Shown: positions 1 to 8,767, numbered from the stretch's first letter. The stretch is DNA of 12,042 nucleotides from Auxenochlorella pyrenoidosa (GCA_001430745.1 KQ482040.1:199569-211610), one strand, 5' to 3'. Numbers and translations: made by a program. The notes: generated from the letters alone by a model not told the origin.

Positions 1-3000
1 CCCCTTGCCTTGATGGCCAGCGCATCCCAGTCCACCTCCTCGTCCGACCCCTCGTCCATCACCGCCAGCAGCCGCTGCCGCCGCTCCTCCTCGGCACGCC
101 AGGAGCTCGCGCCGCCGCCCAGCCTGCGGCGCAGGCAGGGCGTGCATGAGCACGGCGGGGAAGGTTTGGGCACGGCATGAGGGCGGCAGGCAGGGTGTGC
201 ATGTTCAGGGCGGGGAGGGCGCGCATGTTTAATAAGAGCAGGGCAGGATCACATGTTCACAGCAGGGAGGGCGCGCATGTGCGGCGGGCGGGGGTGGGCG
301 CAGAGCGAGGGCGGCGCGCGCGCGCTTGCTGCGCGTCCAAACACACCCCGCACTCAAGCGGTTCCATGCAGCATGGCGTGAGCAACTGGCAGGCAGCAGG
401 CACCGTGGGCATGCGGGCAGGTGAGGAAACGCGTCAATGGGGCCTGCCCACCTGCCGCCTGCGTCGGCAAAGCGGCCCGCCCGGCGCTGCCGCCGCTGGC
501 GCTCGGCGTATGACCAGTGGTCGTCCTCTGCAGGCAGGGCACAGGACAGGGGTGGTGCCAATGGCATGGGTGCTACCGTGGCCTTCGTCTGCGGACAAGG
601 CACAGGACAGGGGTGGCGCCAAGCTACATGGATGCTACCACAACACGTGCCACTTGGCCCCTGCACATGAATGTACACAAGCGGGTGCAGGCAGGGCCCT
701 GTGCACCAGCCTGCAGACGGCCACGCCTCCCGCAGCCTGCAGCATGCGCGCAGGTGCTGGCACCCCTGCCCTTGGCAGGAGCTCTGCCAGCCGTGGGTCA
801 AACAGCAAACCCTTCCTGCCAACAAATGACCTCAATCACGAGCCCTGACCTCCAATAGACAGACAGCCCACACATCGGAAAGCCCCGATGGCTGCCCCAC
901 CTGCTGCCCCACCTGAGTCAGACGCGGATGAGTCGGAGCGGTACCGCCGCTTCTTGCCCTTGCCGACCTTGCCCTGCCGGCCCTGGCGGCGGCCATAGCC
1001 GTAGCGGTCCTCGTCATCCCCTGTGTCTAGGCGGTACCGCTGCCCAGCGCGGCCGCCGCCGCCCTTGCCCCCCCGCGCCGCCGCCGCCGCGGCCTTGACC
1101 GCCGCCGCTTGCTGAGCATAGGCTGCTGCCTGCTGCGCATACGCTGCCGCCTGCGCCAGGCTCTGCTGCTGCTGCGAGGGCTGCGCCGCAGTCGCCCAGC
1201 GGCTGCCGGCGCCGGGCTGCTGCCCCCAGGCCCCTGCTGCTGCCCCGCCGGCTGCTGCTGCCGCAGCAGAGGCGCCGCTGACTGCGGCCACTTCGGCCAG
1301 GAGCGCCGCGGCATCGCCTGCCGAGTGGGCCAGGTCTGGCAGGGGCATGGACTCCCAGTCCCGGGTCCACAGCTCGCCTGCAGGGCATGGCTCGTTAGAG
1401 CAGGGGCAAGGTGAGATGCCATTCGCAGGAACGCAAAGCAAGCGAGCAAGCGCTGTCCAAGGCAGGCATTCCTGCACTCCTTCACACACGGAGCGCGGGT
1501 CTGCTCCGTGAGGACCCCCTGCGCTAAATCAAATTGTTCTCAACTTTTCTCACTGCAGCAGAAACAGTGAAAAGACGGCGGAAAGAGCAACTCACCCGCA
1601 GCCTGTGCATCGCCAATCACCTTTTTCAGCACCTCCTGCAGCTTGGACCGCTGGCGCTGCAGGCCAGGCAAGCAGGCACGCGGGGTGAGCGCCACTGTGC
1701 ATGTTGTGGCCAGGAGGGCAGGGGCCCCAGCGGCCTCTCGCAGCTTTTCCTCTGCCTGGGCTGCTGGGGCTGCTGGGCGGCAGGCAGGCGCGCACATGAG
1801 AGGATGCGCCACACCATCTCGCAACGCAGGAGTGCTGTCCGCCATGCCAGTTGTCATGTGTCCCCTCCCCTCTCCCCTCCCCAGAGAAGAGCGGCCCCCC
1901 CTGCCCGCCCGCTGGAGCCTGAACCCACCAGATCGGCAGCCTTGAAGGCCCGCTCAACGTAAGCCTTCAGCGCCGGCGGCCACTGCTGCGGGCTGACCGC
2001 GGCGGCCGCGGCGGTCGCTGCGGAATGCGCCGCCGTGCGCTGCTGCTGGGAGGAGACCTGCACGGCGGTGTAGGCTGGCGCGCTTGCAGCCCCCGGGCCC
2101 ATCTTGGAGGCGGCCTGCTGGAAAGCAGCCACCAGAGGGCTAGCGGGCGGGGGCGCCTGCTGCTTGGGCAGCTGCGGCCGGATGGAGAAGGTGCGCCGGC
2201 CCGCGGGCGCTGCCCCGCCGCCGCCTGTAAGTGCCGCCGGCGGCGGCACAGCATTGTACGAGTCGTCAAAGGCACAGGCGCCGGCTGTCTTTCCTGCATG
2301 TGCGGTCCCTGCCGCATAGGCGGCCTGCCCTGCTCGCTGCCCCGCGGCGGCGGCCACACGGTCGGCAGCAGCCTTCCACGCCGGGGCAGCAGCGCTGCCC
2401 CCCGCCTCTGCAGGCCCCGGCGGGAGGGGCGGCTGCGCGGCTGCGGCGCCATAGCTGCAGGGGTCGAGCAATGAGGGGAATGAACAGGGCTTGCATGTCA
2501 GCACCGCCCCCCCTCTGCAGCCACCTCCATCGTCCCCGCGACATCCGCAGCACTCGGAATGATTCGACAGCCCAGGCTTAAGCTCCCACGTCCCCTCGCT
2601 TGCCTGGCGGGCTGCGCCCCCTGCTGCTGCTGCTGCTGCTGCTGCTGGGCGTAGTGAGAGGCATAGCCTGCTTGCTGCTGCCCATAGGCATCTGGGTAGC
2701 CCTGCTGCTGTCCATAGGCGCCTGGGTAGCCCTGCTGGCCATATGCCCCTGCCTGTTGACTGTACGCCCCGGCCTGCTGGCCATATGCTCCTGCCTGCTG
2801 GCCGTATGCTCCTGCCTGCTGGCCGTATGCCCCTGGCTGCTGGCCGTAGTACCCGCCATAGCCGCTGTACGCTCCGCCATATGCAGCCTGCTGCGCTGCA
2901 TACTGCTGCTGCGCCTGCTGCTGGCTGTATCCGGCCGCGCCGCCGGAGCTGGGTGCCCCCGCATCCCCGGGGGGCGGCGGCGGAGCAGAGGGGCCGTCTG

Positions 3001-3364
3001 GTGGTGGCGGCGGCTGGCCGGCGGCGGCAGCTGCATACTGCTGCTGCCCCGTGCCGTACGGCTGCTGCTGCTGCTGCGCATAATAGGCCTGATTGTACTG
3101 CTGGTAGGGATCATAGCCCTGCTGGCCGTAGTAGCCGCCGTAATAGGCCTGCCCGCCCCACTGCAGGCAAGCGGGATGGCAACGGAAGGGTCGGCGGCAG
3201 GAGGCAGGGCGGCTCCTACGGCTGCCGGTGTGCTTCTGCCTGCGTTAACGGCCTGCTTCATACGTCCTCAGCGCTATGCGAGCCCCACACAGGTTGTAGG
3301 AGCACGCGGGCGAGCAAACCTGTTGTTGCTGAGGCGGGGGAGGGGCCGGCGGCCGGTTGGCCAT
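1..3364 (-). CDS. SAC3/GANP-family protein, LENG8/SAC3A-like, N-terminal part (runs off left edge)
   Basis: Seven exons read on the minus strand: 3364-3320, 3160-2604, 2454-1929, 1656-1596, 1377-913 (or to 901), 527-452 and 123-9. All junction phases agree, giving about 615 residues before the edge. The start ATG at 3364 has an in-frame TAG 15 nt upstream. Order of regions: Pro/Gln start (1-15); Tyr/Gln/Gly-rich repeats (16-200); Ala-rich segment with a basic RRTFSIRPQLPK stretch (201-355); then the family signature, WPPALKAYVERAF (359-371), followed by LQEVLKKVI and TRDW (401-404). Next come an Ala/Gln tract, a Lys/Arg/Ser nuclear-type stretch, RRQRRAGRF (563-571) and VDWDALAIK (607-615). 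Known family: LENG8/plant SAC3A/yeast Thp3 proteins work with PCID2- and SEM1-type partners in nuclear mRNA processing and export. The SAC3/GANP core should lie just beyond position 1. The family call is firm; the exact role in this alga is inferred. Confidence 0.86.
7..8 (-). other. Putative GC splice donor after exon 7 of the SAC3-like gene
   Basis: Coding sequence ATC AAG is followed by GCAAGGGG up to the window edge. In the family, (V/I)KG marks this point, just before the conserved (T/S)CQ-EIEK segment. A GC donor after AAG would let a following exon supply that Gly. The acceptor is outside the window, so this is tentative. Confidence 0.5.
124..451 (-). repeat. SAC3-like intron 6 with a degenerate minisatellite
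   Basis: The intron runs from donor GTGGGC (451) to acceptor CCGCAG (124). It carries four imperfect copies of a core resembling AGGGCGCGCATGT, near 137, 191, 215 and 265, spaced 24-55 bp. No coding exon or RNA gene is seen in it. Confidence 0.6.
528..912 (-). repeat. SAC3-like intron 5 with a 50-bp imperfect direct repeat at a 61-bp period
   Basis: Copies at about 528-577 and 589-639 share blocks including a 15-bp identity (541-555 and 602-616). The copy next to exon 6 contains the real acceptor (CTGCAG ending at 528); the other carries a CGCAG at the equivalent place. The rest of the intron shows no further structure. Confidence 0.75.
890..912 (-). other. Tandem alternative 5' splice sites at the end of SAC3-like exon 5
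   Basis: On the coding strand a 12-bp unit GTGGGGCAGCAG is followed by GTGGGGCAGC. This gives two CAG|GTGGGG donors (after 913 and after 901), both in phase 1. Use of the inner one would add exactly four residues (Gly-Gly-Ala-Ala) without changing the frame. Which is used cannot be told from sequence. Confidence 0.6.
2602..2603 (-). other. GC splice donor of SAC3-like intron 2 (GC-AG intron 2603-2455)
   Basis: Exon 2 ends CCAG and the intron starts GCAAGC; the acceptor is CTGCAG at 2455. The join gives AG + C = Ser, in frame with the Ala-rich exon 3. The nearest downstream GT (GAC|GTGGGA) would leave phase 1 and break the frame. Confidence 0.75.
2621..2647 (-). repeat. Pure (CAG)9 coding microsatellite (polyGln)
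   Basis: Nine uninterrupted CTG triplets on the plus strand read as nine CAG codons on the coding strand, close to the end of exon 2. A likely length-variable site. Confidence 0.9.
2739..2843 (-). repeat. Five 21-bp tandem units encoding GAYGQQA heptapeptides
   Basis: Units lie at 2739-2759, 2760-2780, 2781-2801, 2802-2822 and 2823-2843, differing by a few substitutions. The period is a multiple of three, so copy-number change keeps the frame. A looser 27-30-bp unit (GYPxAYGQQ) adjoins it at about 2670-2738. Confidence 0.85.
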
Positions 3365-4463
3365 CGCTATACTGTGCTAGGTCAGTCGTTGAGGGACTTA
3401 GAAGGCACGAGCGCTGTCATCGAGCGCCGTGTAGAAACAAGTGCGGGGGCGAGTGTAGCGCGCCTCACCCCTTCTTCAACAGCGATCCTGACTGTCGGAA
3501 GAGAGAAACAGTTGTAGTCAGGGCCATTCTGCTCACCTTTCTGGCGTGGCAGGACACGTGGACATGTTGGACAGGTGCCTTCTTGGGCTGGGACAATCAC
3601 CACCCACGTTTTCTCTTGGTTGCCCAAACGAGCCTTCCACTGACCCCTGTCACAGTGCCACAGCTTCCAGGGTGCTTTCATCCGTCAACATGGCTGCCAC
3701 CACTGTCCTGCAACTTGTCTGCTATGTGCCTCTGAGGACGGGACGGCTGCTCAAGAGGGGGCTAAGCACGTCGAGTGCCTGCCGGCAGGCAGATGTGGCA
3801 CCACATCTTGTGCTCATATAATATGCATACCCCGCTACCTTCATGCAGCGCTGCTCGCCACTATTACCTGCATGCTAGTGCCTCGTGAACACTTGTTGTG
3901 GCGGCTGAACGGCTCCTGGGCTCAGCGGCCCTCATGCAACAAGCTTTCATATGCAGACTGCTCGAAAGCAGCCAGCAGGGCAGGGCCCATGAACCCAGGT
4001 GGACCGCTGGGCCCGGGTCACCAGCCGCTTGCAGTAAAACGGGACTGCTGCTAACAAGTCGGCAGCGAGGGCGCCGGCGGCGGCAGCAAGGTCGACGGCG
4101 AGGGCAGCGGGAGTGTACTTCAAACCTGAATGCCTTCTCTGCGAGAGCGTTTCCTCTCCATTCTCCGCAATGAGCCTGCCCTTCGGGCTTTACGTTTTAC
4201 CTCCGTGCAGACGAGCTGCTGTCTCCTGTGGCCGCCGGCCCTGGCCCCCGCGTCCAACACACCCCGCCACTGTCTGCTTCGACCAGCGCACTGGCCGCAG
4301 TCGCAGCATTGGATGCAGCAGCTGATCTGATCTTGCTCATTTGGAAGTCAGCATGTTCAAATTGATAAAAGGATGCTGTTGTCAGCCATATGCTTTGGTT
4401 GCAGCCCGGTATCCCCTCCCCCAACCATGCCGCAAGTCACAAGGCATACCTCCTCCTTCTCCT
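3365..4463. other. Intergenic region: gene 2 3' UTR and gene 1 promoter side
   Basis: No exon chain or RNA gene is supported here. Contents: the 80-bp diverged repeat with a G-box at 3482-3561, an AT-rich patch at 3813-3828 (ATATAATATGCATA), and otherwise featureless mixed-composition DNA. Short open frames (for example 3546-3821 plus, 3872-4054 plus, 4197-4424 minus) show no recognisable motif. The chlorophyte polyadenylation motif TGTAA was not found on the minus strand below 4464. Confidence 0.6.
3482..3561 (+). repeat. Diverged repeat copy A with G-box, upstream of the SAC3-like gene
   Basis: It resembles 9079-9154: both run GCGATCCT, a CTGT(C/A)GGAAG block, GTCA(G/A)GGCC, and end in the identical 15-mer TGGCAGGACACGTGG (3547-3561). 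The end contains CACGTG at 3555-3560, the core recognised by bZIP/bHLH factors in plants. It lies about 120-200 bp upstream of the gene 1 ATG. Confidence 0.65.
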
Positions 4464-7400
4464 TCACTGCCCAGCCTGTCCATCGGCCTGGCTGCCTGCC
4501 TGGCCGTCTGCCATCTCCGCCAGGACTAGCTTGCGCATTTCCCTGGAGGCAAGTGAGGAAAGCAGGCAGGGCGAGAAGATAGCACCCGTGAAGGATGCTC
4601 ATAGTGCAGTTGCAGTGTAGCCACTTCCAGTGGTTGCACTGTAAGGGAACAGCATCAAGACAGCCTGTCGTAAGTGTGTGCTGTTCGACTGCAGCCTCCA
4701 TGCCTGTTTGCATGCCACCCTGCCCGCACGCCTGTGGCAGCTCACCTGTAGGTGAAGTCTGCATCTGGTTCGAACAGAGAAATGCTGTCGCTGTCGCCCT
4801 GCACAAAATCAAAGCCTGGCCACCTCACAGAGTCCCTGTCGTCGTACCTGCGCAGTTCAGACATGGGACCGTCAGTGAAGCCTGCAAGCTTGCTGACTGG
4901 GCACATGTGCCACTTGCAAGTGAGCGCACCACAGAGCAACTCAAGCATGCTGCTTTCAAGGCCCAGACCAAGGGTTACTGGCCTCGTTGCTAGGGGAGGA
5001 GGTGCGGTTCAGCGTCAGATCATGCTGTCCTGCATTGATGGTGCGTCCTTGGCCTCCTCCTCGTAGCCCCAAGCCACTCCCCGGCACTCACTTGTAGCAT
5101 TGGATGGTGGCACAGAACTGCCCCCTGTCTGAGTCGGGGTTGCGCAGCTGGTGGCACTGGTACCAGTTGGAGTCCATCCAGGTCACGTCCCCCTTGACCA
5201 GGGACACCGTCTTGAGCGGCTTTGGCTTTGGCGAGGCCTTCTCCTGCTCCTCGTCATGGTGGATGGAAGGATTCTTCAGCAGGCAACGGCGTTAGGTGAG
5301 CAGAAGCCCGGCATTGCAGGACGCTCGGTGGTTGGGCAACCAGGTGATAGAGGCGAGGCGTGGCGGGCGCAGCAGGCAGCTGTGTGCCCAAGAGCAACTC
5401 AACCACAGCACTGTTCTTGCTGCTGCAAGTTGCCAGCGTGTACACCCCCACCTGGGCAGCCCCCGAGGTCTCCAGCTTGTTGTGGATGTCCACTTCGATG
5501 CGGCCATGCAGCACCTTGATGACAGCGCACACGTTGCCGTGGTTGTGGATGGAAGAGCTCGATCCCCCTAACGCAGGAGCAGGCACGCCGAGGGCGGCAG
5601 ATGCGCGGGCAGGTGGGTGTGTGGACAGGAGGAGTGGGGCAAAGCGAAGCAGTGTATTGTGCAGCTGGGCCAGGGAAGCAGGCGGGAAGGCGGTCGGGCA
5701 AGCGGGCAGGCGGACGGGCAGGCAGAAACTCTGCCGACCACCAGGCACCCACCAGCCTGCAGAGGGCCTGCAAGGCCGGTTTTGCGATGACCAGGACCAG
5801 GACGCAAAGGGCTTCTGCGTCACGCTAACCCCCACCCACCAGGCCAGATTTCGAGCACATAAGGCACCCCTGGCCCATCGCCAAGCTCAGGGCCCAGCAC
5901 GACTCGGAGGTAGCCAAACGCTTCATCCTTCCCCTTCAGCTTCTCGTGTAGAGCCTTGCCCGGCGTCTTGATGCTGTAGCTAATGGCGGCAGCCAACTCA
6001 TCATCCAGCACGACATTGGCGCCTGCAAGCACGGTAGGCACAACAGGAAGAGCAGGGGACGCACTCTGCAGGCTGTGCTCACTAGTCCCCAACTGTGCTA
6101 GTACTGCTGCCCTGAAGAGGCTGCCAGCAGGCTGCTGCACAAGCTGAAGGCAAGGAGATGGGAAGGGAAGCGCACAGGTAGGGAGGGAGAGGGCGGCAGT
6201 GGCAGGGCGTGGCAGCATGGGCTCCGGGCATGGCAGATAAGCAGGCAGCAGCTGGCTCCAGCCAGGCTTGGCGGTTGCCATGCAGAACAGACTAGCACCA
6301 GCAGATGCTTGCCAAACGCAGCGTGCCGTCGCACTTGCCTGCCACATTTTCGTACAGCACCTTGCAAGCGGGAGGGAGGTCCGCGCTGAAGAGGAGCTCT
6401 GCGCTGTCCATGTCAGCAAGGGTGACCAGCGACGAGTCCAGCACCTTGGCAGGGCGGTCAACCACCAGCGGCAGCGGGTGGAAAGCAATGGTGGCAGCAG
6501 TGGCAGCCACCCCATCGCAGTCGGGCCCGCCTTGCTGCACCGCTTTGTCCACCAACAGGCACGCCTGCAAGGACACGCTTGCAGGCTTATATTTTAGTGG
6601 GGCAGCCAGGAAGAGGGCCTGTGTGTGCCAGAGGTGGGCGAGCTCGAGGAGAGACAGGGTAAGAGCTCCACTTCGTCAGCTTGTCAGCATTGCAGGAGCA
6701 GTGACCGCCATGCCTGGCATGCAGGCTCTTATAGCTGGCCCGGAGCGGCCACAGCGCATCATCTGGCGCATATGGAGCAGCATGGCACAGCTCACCATCT
6801 TGACCCCAAACCCAAAGAGCTTGTCCAGCTGGGCCTGCCGGGCGTCACTTGGTGCCTTCCCTTCCTCCTCATTTGGCTTGGGCTTGGACAGAGTCCACAC
6901 CTTCTCTGTTGTGCCCTCCATGAAATAGCCCCTGCCGTACCTGCATGCCCGTACGGCAGGGCCCAGAAGCATGCGGTTTGCTGCCGCCGCTGGCAGTTCA
7001 GCCGGCTTGCGGATCACATGCGAGGCTGCTCACTTTCTGAGCGCATGTCCCGCCACCAGCCACTCTGTCCCTCTGGCTGCAGGTTCCAGCTGTCCCTGCT
7101 GCTTTGCACTCACTTGATGCGCCGGTTCATGCGGTCAAAGGACAGCCAGTACGTCCGGCTGTGAGGCAGGGTGCCTACCGCCATTGCCGCAGCAGGATGG
7201 ATGTCCACAGGCACAGGGTCCCCTTCGGGCTGCTCTTTGGTGTGAAGGAAGAGCTCGGCAGAGGGAGCCTTGTCTGCGCGCATAACCTCAAGGCGCAGGA
7301 ATGGCAGGACCTGCTTGTCCACCAGGCCAGCGGGGGCAATCTCGGTGCCAGGAGTGACGCGCAGCGAGTCGCTGGGCCAGATGCGGGCCTGCAGGGCAGG

Positions 7401-8350
7401 CAAGGGCAAGGCAACAGGAGGCAGCTCTTCTAGAGGGACGATTTGTCGATAGCAGCCTGCCAGTGCGATCAGCTAGCACTTGCCGGCCCGTCATGGCGGC
7501 ACTTGCTGGCCTGCCTTGCCGGCAGGTGGCAGACCCCACCCAACTGAAACCCCACCGTCCCTGGGCTCCCACTACACCTCACCTCAATCCGCTGCTGCTC
7601 GGTTGTGAGGTTGAACACCAGAACTCCTCCAGCGTTGTTTGCAATGGCTCCTGACCCCACAACCGCCAGGTCAGCATTCCCCTGGTTCAGCTTCGGAAAT
7701 GCCGTCAGCGCAGCCCACTTGTACGCTACAGGTGGAGGGGGATGGGGGTGGGGATAGGTGATGGGGATGAAGAAGGCTGCCAGTGGGGTTAACCCGGGCA
7801 GGGTGTGTCCCAGACTGCAGCGCCACTGCCTGGCTGCTCACTGCCCTCGTTGAACTCTGGCAAGGGCACCCAGGAGGCAGGGCGGCAGGCAGCATGTGAG
7901 AGGAAGCCCTCCACATGTGGGATGGTAGGAAAAGGAGTTGAGAATTGTGAGCAGAAGCGCTGCCTGGAGACCTGAGCACACGTGGCTGCCAGGCAGCTGC
8001 GCTGTTCAATGGCAGCTGCAGGCAGGCAGGCAGGTGGGCGGCCGCGAAGGCGGGCAGGCGGACAGCAGGCGAGCGGGCGTGGAAGGCAGGGCAGGCTAGA
8101 GGCTCGGGAGTTACTCCCACAGTAGTCCTGCCAATGGGCACCATCAGAATGTGGTGTGGTTGTGGGATACGGTGGGATATGAGGCAAGATTCTCTCATCA
8201 ACTGTGGTTGTGAGGCTGGCGTGGGCGATGCTGCACATCCACTAGCATTGCCCAGGCTGGAGTATTCCAGACAGACGCAAGACCCACGAGATTGTTTGAA
8301 TCCTTGAGGCAACACAAACAGTGCTCACGATCAAGGCTGGCAGCCTGCAT
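4464..8350 (-). CDS. Cysteine-dioxygenase-like cupin protein with a large N-terminal domain
   Basis: Eleven exons join in phase on the minus strand: 8350-8329, 7856-7842, 7725-7583, 7388-7114, 6940-6796, 6564-6339, 6022-5840, 5567-5452, 5273-5092, 4847-4746, 4542-4464 (TGA at 4466-4464). They encode about 495 residues. Residues 328-437 form the cupin: PYVLEIWPGG, then SSIHNHGN with His344 and His346, CAVIKVLHG, and KGDVTWMDSNWYQCH with the third ligand His416. Tyr435 sits near the place of the active-site Tyr of mammalian CDO. Known family: CDO-type thiol dioxygenases use Fe(II) on three His to oxidise a thiol to a sulfinate, usually in the cytosol. A charged linker (EEQEKASPKPKP, 383-394) is inserted before the third His. 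Residues 8-300 are a separate domain (TYKWAALTAF; RTYWLSFD with RIKYGRGYF; VVDRPAKVLDSSLVTL; LPPACKVLYENV) without a name I trust. The tail is FTYREMRKLVLAEM. The substrate is unknown; a start at 8545 is possible. Confidence 0.8.
6337..6338 (-). other. GC splice donor of cupin-gene intron 6 (GC-AG intron 6338-6023)
   Basis: Exon 6 ends GTG GCA G and the intron begins GCAAGTGC, a perfect AG|GCAAGT donor. The acceptor CTTGCAG at 6023 gives G + GC = Gly in frame with exon 7 (ANVVLDDEL). A downstream CTGC|GTTTGG is also phase-compatible but is a poor donor. Confidence 0.65.
7842..7856 (-). other. 15-nt micro-exon (exon 2) of the cupin gene
   Basis: A pyrimidine-rich tract ending TTGCCAG is followed by AGTTCAACGAGGGCA and a strong GTGAGC donor. 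Its phases (2 nt in, 1 nt out) fit exon 1 (ends phase 1 at 8329) and exon 3 (starts with 2 nt at 7725), giving residues around QFNEGTYKW. A longer exon with another upstream acceptor in the same frame is possible. Confidence 0.55.
7857..8328 (-). other. Cupin-gene intron 1 with a (CAGG)4 microsatellite
   Basis: This 472-nt intron begins GTGAGC and ends CCAG. It contains (CAGG)4 at 8019-8034 and several other AG acceptors, one strong (CTGCCTGCAG near 8016). Open frames crossing it have no family resemblance. Confidence 0.5.
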
Positions 8351-8545
8351 GCTGGCTTGCAGCAGCGGGGAGGTTGCCTCGTTAGGCAGCGCGCCAGTAG
8401 GCACACCTCTCTTGCTGCAAGTGGGCCAGGGTGTGAGCAGCACAGGGGTGGGGCCGTGAGCAGGAGAGGCATCAGGCTGCGCAGGACACGAAAGCCTGCA
8501 CAACCTGCGGCGCTGGCAACGGCTCACAGGGTCCACTGAATGCAT
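8351..8545 (-). other. Possible N-terminal extension or 5' UTR of the cupin gene
   Basis: The frame of exon 1 stays open upstream to an ATG at 8545, with an in-frame TGA further upstream. It would add 65 residues rich in Arg, Pro, Ser and Ala and almost free of acidic residues at the start, resembling an organelle-targeting peptide. The ATG at 8350 has the better context (A at -3, against C at -3 for 8545), so 8350 is preferred. The stretch could also be transcribed leader or contain an intron. Confidence 0.45.
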
Positions 8546-8758
8546 GCGCCAGGCTGACTCAGGATCGGATCCACCGCCCCCCGACGCTGGTCAGGCCTTG
8601 ACTGCTGGGCAGAGCGCCTACCAGGATGGGACACGCCTTGCCGAGGTTGCTGTGTCAAGTCGGCGCAGCACTTGCTGTGCGTCTCGGTCTTGGTTCCAGC
8701 GTATGCCGCCCTGGGTGCTTCTGCAGTGGCGACAGATGGCGCAGCCCCGCTGCAGGCT

Positions 8759-8767
8759 AAACCCTAA
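8759..8767 (+). promoter_or_regulatory. Telo-box AAACCCTAA
   Basis: An exact AAACCCTAA, inside CTAAACCCTAATCTAA. In plants this element in promoters of translation and ribosome-biogenesis genes binds telomere-repeat-type Myb factors. A single copy may be chance; it is not a telomere array. Confidence 0.35.

Larger units (their letters stand above)
2604..3160 (-). other. Exon 2 of the SAC3-like gene: Tyr/Gln/Gly-rich low-complexity domain
   Basis: This 557-nt exon encodes residues 16-200 with no Met and no stop in its frame. Composition is dominated by Gln, Tyr, Gly and Ala, with degenerate GAYGQQA heptapeptides, YYGQQ/QYNQ motifs, a Pro-rich island (PPPPPDGPSAPPPPP) and a run of ten Gln, nine of them an uninterrupted CAG tract. 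Such composition is typical of prion-like, phase-separating domains of RNA-binding proteins, and Q/Y-rich N termini occur in LENG8 relatives. The exon starts after a CTGCAG acceptor in phase 0 and ends at a GC donor in phase 2. Read antisense, it produces a long Leu-rich frame that is an artefact. Confidence 0.82.

Noticed and set aside
177..848. 223-residue plus-strand open frame
   Set aside because: It overlaps introns 5-6 and exon 6 of the minus-strand gene; composition follows GC-rich repeats and no protein motif is present.
2600..3517. Long plus-strand open frame with a very Leu-rich, membrane-like start
   Set aside because: It is the antisense of the CAG/TAC/GGC-rich Gln-Tyr exon; polyLeu is simply CTG repeats. 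The minus-strand reading has family motifs and consistent splicing.
3872..4173. Small plus-strand open frames in the gene 1-gene 2 spacer
   Set aside because: No motif, no splice-consistent extension and overlapping alternative frames of equal length; expected by chance in GC-rich DNA.
4764..4776. GGTTCGAAC, resembling a tRNA B box
   Set aside because: It lies inside cupin exon 10, and no A box or cloverleaf could be formed around it.
6318..6338. Alternative GT donor CTGC|GTTTGG for cupin-gene intron 6
   Set aside because: Phase-compatible but a weak donor compared with AG|GCAAGT; it would insert seven residues. Kept only as a fallback.
7789..8238. Minus-strand frame starting MCSIAHA as the first exon of the cupin gene
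   Set aside because: It is in frame with the micro-exon, but the intervening residues are Pro/Cys-rich and unlike the family; a short ATG exon joined at 8329 gives a cleaner N terminus. Not fully excluded.
8292..8303. GTTTGAATCC, resembling a tRNA T-arm
   Set aside because: No matching acceptor stem, D-arm or anticodon arm upstream at tRNA spacing.
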